Shown here one piece after another: positions 54,200-62,712 of a DNA stretch of 64,000 nucleotides. The notes under the pieces were generated by a model. That model worked only from the letters and a program-made list of their open reading frames with translations, ran no database searches and had not been told where the DNA came from. Position 1 is the stretch's first letter; every line of letters begins with the position of its first letter. Source of the stretch: GCA-2731375 sp964631725 (GTDB lineage Bacteria; Pseudomonadota; Alphaproteobacteria; GCA-2731375); contig CAZVYX010000006.1 in assembly GCA_964631725.1 (NCBI GenBank), forward strand, positions 1 to 64,000, in the 5' to 3' direction. A program made the translations under genes and the position numbers.

Positions 54200-55924
54200 T
54201 CAGTGGATCTCCGGCTCGGGCACGGCTTCGCCATCACGCAGGATGACGAAATCACAGCCCTGATCGGCTTGCGTCACATGCTGGGCATAGATCGCGCCGA
54301 AACCACGGTTATAGCGGGGGCTGGGCGCCGTCCAGGCGGCCTTGCGCCGGTCCAGTTCGTCATCGTCGATCATCAGGTCCAGGCGCCGGTTCGGCACATC
54401 CAGGGTGATCATGTCGCCGGTCTGAACCAGCGCCAACGGCCCGCCGACGAAAGATTCAGGCGTTATGTGCAGCACACAGGTGCCATATGAGGTGCCGCTC
54501 ATGCGGGCATCGGACAGGCGCACCATGTCGTTGACGCCCTGCTGCAACAGCTTCTTCGGGATCGGCAGCATGCCCCATTCCGGCATGCCGGGGCCGCCCT
54601 GGGGGCCTGAATTGCGCAGGATCAGCACGCTGTCCGCCGTTACGTCGAGATCGTCCTGATCAATGCGGGCGGCCATGTCGTTATAGTCGTCGAACACCAT
54701 TGCCGGGCCGGTGTGGTTCAACAGCTTGGGATCGGCGGCGATGGGCTTCAGCACCGCGCCGGTGGGCGCGAGATTGCCGCGCAGGATCGCCATGGTTTGC
54801 TGATCGGAGACGGGATTGTCCAAGGGCCGGATCACGTCGTCATCATAAACCTCCGCCCCGGCGATATTCTCGGCCAGGGTCCTGCCGCTGACCGTGGGGG
54901 CATCGCCCTCCAACAGATGCGACAGGCGCGCCATCAGGGCGCGGATGCCGCCGGCATAATAAAAGTCCTCCATCAGGTACGCGCCCGATGGCCGCACGTT
55001 GGCCAGAAGGGGCACCTCGCGGGCGACGGCATCGAGATCATCCAGCTTGACGTTGACTTTGGCCCGGCCGGCCATGGCCAGGATATGCACCGCCGCGTTG
55101 GTGGAACCGCCATAGGCCATGGCTAGGCGCATGGCGTTGCGGAAGGCGCGTTCGTCCAGGAAGTCTGAAATCTTTTCGTCTTCCCAGGTCATTTCGACAA
55201 TACGGCGGCCGCTCTCGGACGCCAGACGGGCATGGGAGCTATCGGCGGCGGGGATCGAGCTGCCGCCCGGTAGGATCAGGCCCAGGGCCTCGGCAATCGC
55301 CGTCATGGTGGATGCCGTGCCCATGGTCATGCAGGTGCCGGGAGAGCGGGAGATACCGCTCTCGATGGCATCCCAATCCTTGGCATCCAGGCGTCCGGCC
55401 CGCCTCTCGGCCCAAAACTTCCAGGCATCGCTGCCTGTACCCAGGGTATTGCCGGCCCAGTTGCCGCGCAGGGCCGGCCCGGCGGGGAAAAATATCGTCG
55501 GCAGATCCATCGACGTGGCGGCCATCAACAGGGCCGGCGTGGTCTTGTCGCAACCGCCCATCAGGACGACGCCATCGATGGGATGGCTGCGGATCAATTC
55601 CTCCACCTCCATGGCCAGGAAGTTGCGGTACAGCATGGTGGTCGGCTTGACGATGGGCTCGGCCAGGGACATCGCCGGCAGTTCCACGGGGAAGCCGCCG
55701 GCCTGCCAGACGCCGCGCTTCACTTCCTCGGCCCGTTGGCGGAGATGCATATGACAGGCGTTCAGATCGGACCAGGTATTGATAATGGCGATCACCGGTT
55801 TACCGGCGAAATCGGCGGTGCTGTAGCCCATCTGCTTGGCGCGGGAGCGGTGGCCAAAGGCGCGCAGATCATCGACGCCGAACCAACGGTGGCTGCGTAA
55901 CTCGGTCGGTTTCTTGCGCGTCAT
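54200..55924 (-). CDS. IlvD/Edd family dehydratase (aldonate dehydratase-like)
   Basis: 574 residues. The Fe-S cluster Cys residues are in VLMGGCDKTTPALLM and SPGTCMTMGTASTM, with a third in NTWSDLNACHMHL. The end signature SDARMSGTSYGTCVLH is that of the sugar-acid branch (L-arabonate/xylonate dehydratases) rather than of valine-pathway IlvD, which has a different ending here. It would turn an aldonate into a 2-keto-3-deoxy acid. It closes the liv-type transport operon, 29 bases after the SDR gene. Confidence 0.88.
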   Translation of the reverse strand: MTRKKPTELRSHRWFGVDDLRAFGHRSRAKQMGYSTADFAGKPVIAIINTWSDLNACHMHLRQRAEEVKRGVWQAGGFPVELPAMSLAEPIVKPTTMLYRNFLAMEVEELIRSHPIDGVVLMGGCDKTTPALLMAATSMDLPTIFFPAGPALRGNWAGNTLGTGSDAWKFWAERRAGRLDAKDWDAIESGISRSPGTCMTMGTASTMTAIAEALGLILPGGSSIPAADSSHARLASESGRRIVEMTWEDEKISDFLDERAFRNAMRLAMAYGGSTNAAVHILAMAGRAKVNVKLDDLDAVAREVPLLANVRPSGAYLMEDFYYAGGIRALMARLSHLLEGDAPTVSGRTLAENIAGAEVYDDDVIRPLDNPVSDQQTMAILRGNLAPTGAVLKPIAADPKLLNHTGPAMVFDDYNDMAARIDQDDLDVTADSVLILRNSGPQGGPGMPEWGMLPIPKKLLQQGVNDMVRLSDARMSGTSYGTCVLHITPESFVGGPLALVQTGDMITLDVPNRRLDLMIDDDELDRRKAAWTAPSPRYNRGFGAIYAQHVTQADQGCDFVILRDGEAVPEPEIH

Positions 55925-55953
55925 GATGCTGTCCGCCTGTTCTTATGAGGGGA

Positions 55954-56769
55954 TTATTGGGAAGCGGTGATGCCGCCATCGACGTAGATGATTTGCCCGG
56001 TGACGAAGTCCGAGGCGGGGGTGGAGAAGCTCAAGGCCGGTCCTACCACATCCTTGGGATCGGCGATACGGCCCAGGGGTATACGGTCCAACAGGCCCTG
56101 GCGGAATTCGGCGTTCTCCATGACGTGGCGGATCATCTCGGTATAGACAAAGGTCGGCGCCACGCCGTTGACGGTGATGCCCTTGGGCGCCAGTTCCATG
56201 GCATGTTGTTTGATCAACGTCACCATGCCGCCCTTGGTCGAGCAGTAGGCCGAATAGCCGCGGTCGCGCAAACCAAGCTGCGAACGGACGGAGAGCAGAT
56301 GCACCTGCTTGCCCCAGCCGCTGGACGAGGCAACCTGATGCCGCGCCGCTGCTTGCGCGAGGAACATCGCCGCCTTCAGATTGACCTGATAGACCTCGTC
56401 AAAAGCTTCTTCCGTGACCTCCAGCAGGGGCTCTTCGCGCTGGATGCCGACACAGTTCATCAGAATATCGATGGCGCCATGCTCGGCCGCGATGGCATCG
56501 GCGCATTCGCGGATCTCAGCCACCGACGTTACGTCCACGGCACTGCCATGGGCCTTGAGCCCGGCCTCGCGGATGGCTTGCGCCAGCATTTCGGCCTTTA
56601 CGCCGTCCCGACCTGAAATCACCACTTCCGCGCCGTGCATGGCCAGCCCCCAGGCAATGGCCTCGCCAATGCCGCCATAACCGCCGGGCAGCCAGGCCAC
56701 CTTGCCGTCGACCCGGAACAGCCCGTCCAGGGCGGTGGTAAAGTTTTCCCGTGGTGTGATTTGCTCCAT
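55954..56769 (-). CDS. SDR oxidoreductase, gluconate 5-dehydrogenase-like
   Basis: 271 residues. The cofactor loop is WLPGGYGGIGEAIAWGL, an unusual variant of TGxxxGIG with Pro-Gly-Gly-Tyr. NCVGIQREEP replaces NNAG, and the catalytic Tyr and Lys are in YSAYCSTKGG. It would oxidise or reduce a hydroxyl group on a sugar acid or polyol. Position between transporter and dehydratase supports a catabolic role on the imported compound. Confidence 0.85.
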   Translation of the reverse strand: MEQITPRENFTTALDGLFRVDGKVAWLPGGYGGIGEAIAWGLAMHGAEVVISGRDGVKAEMLAQAIREAGLKAHGSAVDVTSVAEIRECADAIAAEHGAIDILMNCVGIQREEPLLEVTEEAFDEVYQVNLKAAMFLAQAAARHQVASSSGWGKQVHLLSVRSQLGLRDRGYSAYCSTKGGMVTLIKQHAMELAPKGITVNGVAPTFVYTEMIRHVMENAEFRQGLLDRIPLGRIADPKDVVGPALSFSTPASDFVTGQIIYVDGGITASQ

Positions 56770-56778
56770 GATGGGCTC

Positions 56779-57408
56779 CTATGCGGCCTGTCCGCCGACC
56801 AGATCACCCAGATAGGCGGTGACGTCGGGGTTTTGCAGCAAGCTGTCGAAATCCGGCGCCTGGCTCAAACGGCCGTTCTGAACAAAGATGTACTGCTCGC
56901 AAATCTCCCGCATGATCTGCAGATGGAAGGGTTCGTTGGGATGCACGCACAGCACCACCAGACGCCCTTCGGCGCGTAGCTTCCGGAAAAAATCAAGCAT
57001 GAAGCCGATGTAGCCGTCCTGTGTGTTGAACTGCGGCTCGTCGAACAGATGCACCATGGGGTAGTCGGTGCTTGAGGGCTGCAGCATGAAATTGGGCCGC
57101 CGCTTGCGGAAATGGCGCACCTGGTAGGACTGGTGATAGTGGATCGCCAGACGGTCCCGCTGATCTGAGCGGACCTGATGAATATCCTGGCCACGGACAA
57201 GAACCTGTCCGGCGGTGGGATTGTTGGAACCGGTGATCAGCTCAAACAACGTGGTCTTGCCCGATCCGTTCGGGCCCATGACGCCAACGATGGCCGGTTT
57301 GGCGATGGTGAAGTCGGCCCGCAGGTCGAAGGTCACCCGCTTGTTCAAGACACCCTGGCTATAAGTTTTGTGGACCCGGTCGACATGGAGCAGCGGCGTT
57401 TCCGACAT
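56779..57408 (-). CDS. Truncated ABC ATPase without signature motif, liv operon
   Basis: 209 residues, shorter than the ~240 of LivF/LivG. Walker A MGPNGSGKTTLFELI, Walker B MVHLFDEPQ and an H-loop-like VLCVHPNEP are present. The region between Q-loop and Walker B is about 45 residues and basic (HFRKRRPNFMLQPS) and contains no LSGGQ; the helical subdomain seems lost. It follows livF by four bases and precedes the SDR gene. It cannot form a normal composite ATP site, so it may be regulatory or pair asymmetrically. Confidence 0.8.
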   Translation of the reverse strand: MSETPLLHVDRVHKTYSQGVLNKRVTFDLRADFTIAKPAIVGVMGPNGSGKTTLFELITGSNNPTAGQVLVRGQDIHQVRSDQRDRLAIHYHQSYQVRHFRKRRPNFMLQPSSTDYPMVHLFDEPQFNTQDGYIGFMLDFFRKLRAEGRLVVLCVHPNEPFHLQIMREICEQYIFVQNGRLSQAPDFDSLLQNPDVTAYLGDLVGGQAA

Positions 57409-57411
57409 GGT

Positions 57412-58110
57412 TCAGACCCCCAACAGACGTTCGCGCATGGGCGCATCTGCCAGCAATTCCGCCGCCGGGCCTTGGTGCACCACCTTGCCATGGTCCATGA
57501 CGTAGGCCCGGTCGCTGACCGCCAGGGCGCTTTGCGCGTTTTGTTCCACCAACAGGACCGCGATGCCCTCGGATTTCAGGCGAGTCACGGTTTTCATCAC
57601 GTCTTGCACGATTTTCGGCGCCAGCCCCTGGGACGGCTCGTCCATCAGCACAAGGCCGGGAGAACCCAGCAGGGCGCGGGAGATGGAGACCATCTGCATC
57701 TCGCCACCGGAAAGGTTCTCGCATTCGCGCGGCATCAGATGCTCGAGCGCCGTGAAAATCTCGAACATCTCCTTCACCGACCAGGCGCGGAAACGGGTCT
57801 TCTTGCGCCCGATGGCCAGGTTGCGGGCCACCGTCAGGGTGGGAAAGATGCGCCGGTCGTCCGGCACCCAGCCGATGCCGGCGCGGGCGATATCGTGGGA
57901 CTGCGCCCGGGTGATTACCTTGCCGTCAAAATTGATCTGGCCGTTCTGCGCCGGCGTCAGGCCCAGGATGGAACGCAGGGTCGTGGTCTTGCCCGCGCCG
58001 TTGGGGCCCAACAGGCTGACCACCTCGCCCGGCGCGATGTCCAACGAGACCCCGAACAACGCCTGGGTCTCGCCATAGAAGGTCTCGATATTGTCGATTT
58101 GCAGCATCAT
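57412..58110 (-). CDS. livF: Branched-chain-type ABC transporter ATPase LivF
   Basis: 232 residues. Walker A GPNGAGKTTTLRSI, signature ENLSGGEMQMVSISRAL, Walker B LVLMDEPSQGL and H-loop EQN are all present. The start is ATG at 58108-58110, overlapping the livG stop. It forms a dimer with LivG to energise uptake through LivHM. Confidence 0.92.
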   Translation of the reverse strand: MMLQIDNIETFYGETQALFGVSLDIAPGEVVSLLGPNGAGKTTTLRSILGLTPAQNGQINFDGKVITRAQSHDIARAGIGWVPDDRRIFPTLTVARNLAIGRKKTRFRAWSVKEMFEIFTALEHLMPRECENLSGGEMQMVSISRALLGSPGLVLMDEPSQGLAPKIVQDVMKTVTRLKSEGIAVLLVEQNAQSALAVSDRAYVMDHGKVVHQGPAAELLADAPMRERLLGV

Positions 58111-58850
58111 GCCAATGCCCCCAAATTCGAGGCGCGGACCCATTCATTATCGCGCAGCGTTTCCGGTGTGCCCTGGGCGATGACCTGGCCCCAGTGAATG
58201 ACCGCGATGCGGTCCGCCAGATCGAACAGGAACTTCATGTCATGTTCGATGATGACGATGGTGACGGATTTGCGGATTTCCTGGATCAACGCCGCCAGGG
58301 TCGCCGTGGCGTCCATGCCCAGGCCCGAAGTCGGTTCGTCCAGGAACAGCATGCGCGGCTCCGCCGCCAGGGCGATGCCGATTTCAAGGGCCCGGCGCTG
58401 GCCATACGAAAGGTCCGAGGCGGGAGTATGTTCCCGGCCGGCCAGGCCGATACGGGCCAGCACCGCCGCGCAGCGATCCCGGGCATCGCCGTCGCGGGCC
58501 AGATCGTGGGTCATCGAGAAGCCCCTGGCGCGGACCTCCGGCAGGGCCAAAACGATATTTTCCAGGGCCGTGTATTCGTCGAACAGGTTCATCATCTGAA
58601 ACGACCGCGCGATGCCGTGGCGGGCGATCCTGCGCGGCGGCAGGCCGGTGATGTCCTGGCCGTCGAAGCGCACCTGGCCCCGGTCCGGCTTGTAGCGGCC
58701 GGTCAATACGTTGAAGCAGGTGGTCTTGCCGGCGCCGTTGGGGCCCATGATGCCGGAGATTTGGTTCTCCTCGAACGCCAGGGTGATGTCTTCCAAGACA
58801 ACCTGATCGGCGAAGCGTTTGTGCAGATGCTGGGCTTCAAAGAGGGCCAT
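58107..58850 (-). CDS. livG: Branched-chain-type ABC transporter ATPase LivG
   Basis: 247 residues from the ATG at 58848-58850, after GGGGAG. Walker A GPNGAGKTTCFNVL, signature SDLSYGQRRALEIG (Tyr in place of the first Gly, usual in LivG), Walker B MLFLDEPTSGL and H-loop IEHDM are present, plus the C-terminal LivG extension (DNEWVRASNLGALA). Confidence 0.92.
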   Translation of the reverse strand: MALFEAQHLHKRFADQVVLEDITLAFEENQISGIMGPNGAGKTTCFNVLTGRYKPDRGQVRFDGQDITGLPPRRIARHGIARSFQMMNLFDEYTALENIVLALPEVRARGFSMTHDLARDGDARDRCAAVLARIGLAGREHTPASDLSYGQRRALEIGIALAAEPRMLFLDEPTSGLGMDATATLAALIQEIRKSVTIVIIEHDMKFLFDLADRIAVIHWGQVIAQGTPETLRDNEWVRASNLGALA

Positions 58851-58851
58851 G

Positions 58852-59874
58852 TCAGTCTCCCCCCGCATGATTCGGTTCGGGGCAGGGCTGCGCAATCACC
58901 TTGCGGCGGCCAAACATGGCCTGCCCGTCCCGCCAGATGCCGGCCAGGCCCTCGGGCTTGAACATCACCATGACCATGAAGGTCAGGCCGAACCACAGCA
59001 GCCAGGCCTCGGTATAGGCGCCCAGGATATCGCGGGCCAGGAAGTAGAAGATCACGCCCAGAACCGGGCCCCAGAAGCTGATGAAGCCGCCGCCGATCAA
59101 GACAATCAGGATCACGATGCCGGACCATTGCAGGCTCATGATATTGATGTAGGCGCCTTCCTGAGCCATGGCGAACAAGGCGCCGGCCAGGCCGGAAACG
59201 GCGCAGGAAAGGGTGAAGATCAACCATTTATAGTGCCAGACGTTGTAGCCCAGAAAGGCCACCCGGCTGTCGTTCTGCTTGATGGCCGAGATGATCTTGC
59301 CAAACGGTGAATGTACCAGGCGCCACATGCCCACCACGATGATCACATAAGCCGCGAAGCAGAGATAATAGAGATTGAAATTCGATTTGATCGATATCTC
59401 GGCCAGGCCCAGATCCAGGGGAAGCCGCGCGATATTCAACAGGCCATCCTCGCCGCCGGTGACGTCGGTCCATTTCGAGGCGATGAAGAAAAAGATCTGC
59501 GCGCAGGCAATGGTCATCAGGGCGAAGTAGATGCCCCGGCGGTGGGAAATGAAGGCCGCCACCAGGCCGCCCAGCACGGCGGTGACCACGACGGCGCCCA
59601 GCAGGCTGATCCACAGATTGGCGGCGATATTGAACTGGGTCAGGCCGAAAGCGTAGGCGCCGATACCCAGAAAGGCGCCATGGCCAAACGACGGCAGACC
59701 GGTGTAGCCGAGCAGCAGATTGACGGCGAGAGCGAAGATCACCCAGATCATCACCTCCAACCCGAGGTATTGGTACAGCCCGATGGCATCAATCCAGAAC
59801 GGCATGGTGCCGAAGACCAGAAACGAAAACAGCATCGGCGCCGTGAACCAGTTCTTGATGCCTTGCGGGTTCAT
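58852..59874 (-). CDS. livM: Branched-chain-type ABC permease LivM
   Basis: 340 residues with about eight to ten TM helices; LLGYTGLPSFGHGAFLGIGA is the LivM signature and the long FWGPVLGVIFYFLARDIL end is typical. It pairs with LivH to form the channel. The ATG follows the livH stop by three bases. Confidence 0.92.
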   Translation of the reverse strand: MNPQGIKNWFTAPMLFSFLVFGTMPFWIDAIGLYQYLGLEVMIWVIFALAVNLLLGYTGLPSFGHGAFLGIGAYAFGLTQFNIAANLWISLLGAVVVTAVLGGLVAAFISHRRGIYFALMTIACAQIFFFIASKWTDVTGGEDGLLNIARLPLDLGLAEISIKSNFNLYYLCFAAYVIIVVGMWRLVHSPFGKIISAIKQNDSRVAFLGYNVWHYKWLIFTLSCAVSGLAGALFAMAQEGAYINIMSLQWSGIVILIVLIGGGFISFWGPVLGVIFYFLARDILGAYTEAWLLWFGLTFMVMVMFKPEGLAGIWRDGQAMFGRRKVIAQPCPEPNHAGGD

Positions 59875-59877
59875 CTC

Positions 59878-60810
59878 TTAGGCCTCCAACGCGCTGGCTT
59901 TGCCGGCGAAACCACGGGAGCGGAATGTGACCACCACCAGCAGCAACAGATACATCGACAGCAGCGACCACTCCGTCAGGAAGGCGGCGGTCAGGGCGAC
60001 CACCATGCCGACCAGCAACCCGGCGCTGACCGCGCCCCAGAAACTGCCGACCCCGCCCAGCACGATAACCACGAAGGCGGGGATCACCGCATCGACGCCA
60101 ACGTGGGGGCGCACGCCCCAGATCGGCGCCATGACGATGCCGGCGATGGCGGCAAGCGCGGCGCCGAAGGCGAAGACAAACAGGCGCAGGCGGGAGAGGT
60201 TGTAGCCCAGCACCCGCACCATCTCGCTGTCATGGGCGCCGGCCTTGATCACCGCGCCGTAGGGTGTGCGGTTGAGGAATGCCCACAACAGGCCGATCAT
60301 CGCCATGGCGAAAACGGCGGCAAAAATGCGGTAGTTGGAATAGATCATGTCGCCGAAAAAGAACCCGCCCCTGATCCCCTTCGGCAGCGGCAGAAAGTAT
60401 TCCGCCGGACCCCAGATTTCGCGGATCACTTCTTCCAGCACCAGGGCCGCGCCAAAGGTCAGCAGCAGGCCATACAGCGGATCCTTGCCGTAGGTGCGGC
60501 GCAGGCAGATTTCCAGGCCCATGCCGACGATGGCGACAAGGGCCGGCGCGACGATCAGCGCGATGATATAGCGGGGAATGGCCGGCAGGTCGTAATAGGC
60601 CTGCATGAAGGCAAAGGGCAGGCCGCCGTCCTGGCCCATCAGCATCACGGCGAAATAGGCGCCCAGGGCAAACAATGAGCCGTGTGCGAGGTTGATCACT
60701 TCCATCACGCCGATGATCAGCATGAAGCCGAGGGACAGCAGCGCGAACAGCAATCCCAGGGCGACCCCGTTCAGGAGGTGCGGCATTAGAGAGAAAAGGA
60801 GATCAACCAT
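59878..60810 (-). CDS. livH: Branched-chain-type ABC permease LivH
   Basis: 310 residues with about eight TM helices. GLLFALLSLGFMLIIGVMEVINLAHGSLFALGAYF is the LivH core (shown here as the regions LFALLSLGFMLIIGVMEVIN and LAHGSLFALGAYF). The start is ATG at 60808-60810. It is separated from the binding-protein gene by a 181-bp gap that holds a REP-like element, which could set different expression levels. Confidence 0.92.
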   Translation of the reverse strand: MVDLLFSLMPHLLNGVALGLLFALLSLGFMLIIGVMEVINLAHGSLFALGAYFAVMLMGQDGGLPFAFMQAYYDLPAIPRYIIALIVAPALVAIVGMGLEICLRRTYGKDPLYGLLLTFGAALVLEEVIREIWGPAEYFLPLPKGIRGGFFFGDMIYSNYRIFAAVFAMAMIGLLWAFLNRTPYGAVIKAGAHDSEMVRVLGYNLSRLRLFVFAFGAALAAIAGIVMAPIWGVRPHVGVDAVIPAFVVIVLGGVGSFWGAVSAGLLVGMVVALTAAFLTEWSLLSMYLLLLVVVTFRSRGFAGKASALEA

Positions 60811-60849
60811 GGTGTTTCATCCGCTTTCACACCCCAGGCACAGTCCTGT

Positions 60850-60922
60850 CGTCATTCCCGCGAAGGCGGGAATCCACATGCTGTGCCCGTTGCCCTGGAC
60901 TCACGCTTACGCGGGCGTGACG
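60850..60922. repeat. REP/BIME-like palindromic element in liv operon
   Basis: Two hairpins: CATTCCCGCGAAGGCGGGAAT (first arm pair, around 60853-60873) and CTGGACTCACGCTTACGCGGGCGTGA on the right, which together resemble the widespread paired CATTCCCGCG...CGCGGGAATG element, here with divergent right half. It lies between the binding-protein and livH genes on the minus strand. Confidence 0.6.
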
Positions 60923-60991
60923 GGTGGGTTGGTTTGGACGATTGCCCGGGCGGGGCCGCCGTATTGATGGCGGCCCCGCGCCGGGTCTTGA

Positions 60992-62284
60992 TCAGCCTTG
61001 GTCGTAGCTGGGCGTATCAGCGAACGATTCAAGCTTGCAGACCGCATCCGCACTGGCACGCACCGATTCCGGATCGGCAGCCGTGAGGATTTCGAAGTAG
61101 TCGGTCTTGTCCTTCGGCTCCTTGTTGCCGCGGGCAAGGTAGACGGTCTGCTGCACATGATGCGAGTTCGGATCGATCACCGCGCCATGTGTCTGCATGC
61201 GGTCGGCGGCGGACATTTGGCGGCCTTCCAGGGCCTTGATGATCTTAGTGTTGTCGGTGCCGCCGGTTTCCTCGATCACGCGGAGCAATTCCCGCATCGC
61301 GACATAGCCATTGTAGGTGACGTTGCCGGGCACCGCGATCCGGGTTGTCGGATAGCGGGCTTGATAGCGGGCGACGAAATCCTTCACGCCCGGCAGGTCC
61401 AACAGGTGATACCAGGTGGTGCCGAAGACGCCGAACGCCGCATCGGCGCCCAGGCCATAGACATCGGGCCAGTCCTGCTGGTTGTTCAACCAGGCCGGCT
61501 TGGAGTCCAGGCCCATGTCGGAAACCTGCTTGCGCATGACCTTGAAGTCATCACCACCGACGGCGGCGGCCACCACATCGGGCTTCTGCTGCTGGATCTT
61601 CAGCAGAATGGCGGAGAAATCACGGGTGCCGACCGGAATGGCGACTTCGTCGACGGCATCGGCGCCGTAGTTGGCCGCCACCTGCTTGGTTGCCTTGTTG
61701 GTGTTCTGGCCCCAAACATAGTCGTTGTAGAGGAACATCCATTTCTTGCCGAAGGCATCAATGGCGTTCTTGGCGGCGGCACGGGAGAAGTTCTCGCCGC
61801 TGCCGTCCCAGACGAATTTCACCCGGTGGCAGTTCTTGCCGGATTCGGTGGGCGAAGAGGAATTGGTGTTGAAATAGACACAACCGTATTTCTGCGCCAC
61901 CTGTGAAATGGCATTCGCGGTGCCGGACTGAATGGCGCCGACCATGAAATGCACATTCTCGCGGGTAATCAGGCGTTCCGCCACGCGGGTGCCGGTCTGC
62001 GGCGTGGTCTCGGTATCCATCCAGACATATTCGACCTTGCGGCCCAGGATGCCGCCCTTGGCGTTGGCTTCCTCGATCGCCATGATGGTGCCGCGCTTTT
62101 TGGCCTGGCCGGAGTTGGCGAACTGGCCCGAGGCATCGTGGGTCAGGCCGATCTTGATCGGCTTGTCGGACGATGCGGCATAGACCCGGTTATGCTTCCA
62201 CGGGCCAAGGAATGCGGCGCCGGCGCCGGCGGTGGCCAGTGCGGTACCTCTCAACATACTGCGACGGGTAATTTTCGAAGACAT
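60992..62284 (-). CDS. Liv-type periplasmic substrate-binding protein (Tat signal)
   Basis: 430 residues. The ATG at 62282-62284 follows GGGAGG; 28 upstream codons are rejected. The signal reads SKITRRSMLRG then a hydrophobic Ala/Gly stretch ending VYAA, a twin-arginine signal. The mature protein is a Peripla_BP_6 fold (KIGLTHDASGQFANSGQAKK; GAIQSGTANAISQVAQ; FLYNDYVWGQNT). Tat export implies folding in the cytoplasm. Ligands of this family include amino acids, urea, aromatic acids and sugar acids; the downstream dehydratase points to the last. Confidence 0.92.
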   Translation of the reverse strand: MSSKITRRSMLRGTALATAGAGAAFLGPWKHNRVYAASSDKPIKIGLTHDASGQFANSGQAKKRGTIMAIEEANAKGGILGRKVEYVWMDTETTPQTGTRVAERLITRENVHFMVGAIQSGTANAISQVAQKYGCVYFNTNSSSPTESGKNCHRVKFVWDGSGENFSRAAAKNAIDAFGKKWMFLYNDYVWGQNTNKATKQVAANYGADAVDEVAIPVGTRDFSAILLKIQQQKPDVVAAAVGGDDFKVMRKQVSDMGLDSKPAWLNNQQDWPDVYGLGADAAFGVFGTTWYHLLDLPGVKDFVARYQARYPTTRIAVPGNVTYNGYVAMRELLRVIEETGGTDNTKIIKALEGRQMSAADRMQTHGAVIDPNSHHVQQTVYLARGNKEPKDKTDYFEILTAADPESVRASADAVCKLESFADTPSYDQG

Positions 62285-62712
62285 AGCTAAACCTCCCAGG
62301 TTGTCGTCCTCATGTCGGCCCGCATTTGGGCCGGGTTCCAAAACCATCAAGTAGCGCGCAAGGGGCAATGGAGACTGTTGGGCGCTTATTGGAGAATAAT
62401 ATCCTATTTTTAAAAAAAAGAAATAGGATTTTTCATAAATATGATAATTTTTTAAAATGTGACCAATTGCCGCGCCGTTTTGCAGATAGATCCTTCTGCC
62501 GCTCAGCGCTAAATGAGAACCCGGCAGTTTTTGGGGATAAAATTGTTAAGTCCTTTGATGCCAGCACAAAAATCTTGTTCCTGTCCCGAAATAGTTAGCT
62601 CCATTTATCGTATTATTTTGTTATAAATAATATTTTATTTGCGCACCGACTGCGTTTCGCCTAATTTGCTGGTTATTGGGTTTTTTACGATTTTCGCGAA
62701 GGGAGTCTCGCT
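62285..62712. other. A+T-rich divergent regulatory region
   Basis: 428 bp between the binding-protein and FadR-type genes, strikingly A+T-rich from about 62380 to 62660 against a high-GC background. It contains no gene. A perfect 9-bp inverted repeat at 62401-62429 is listed separately. Both promoters should lie here. Confidence 0.6.
62401..62429. promoter_or_regulatory. Palindrome in liv/FadR divergent region
   Basis: ATCCTATTT (62401-62409) and AAATAGGAT (62421-62429) are perfect inverted arms with 11 A-rich bases between, followed by TTTTT. It could be an operator for the divergent GntR/FCD regulator or a bidirectional terminator. Confidence 0.45.

Noticed and set aside
59311..60678. 455-codon open frame on the plus strand
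   Set aside because: Antisense to livM and livH; its His/Gln/Asp-rich product is typical of the reverse of membrane-protein coding.
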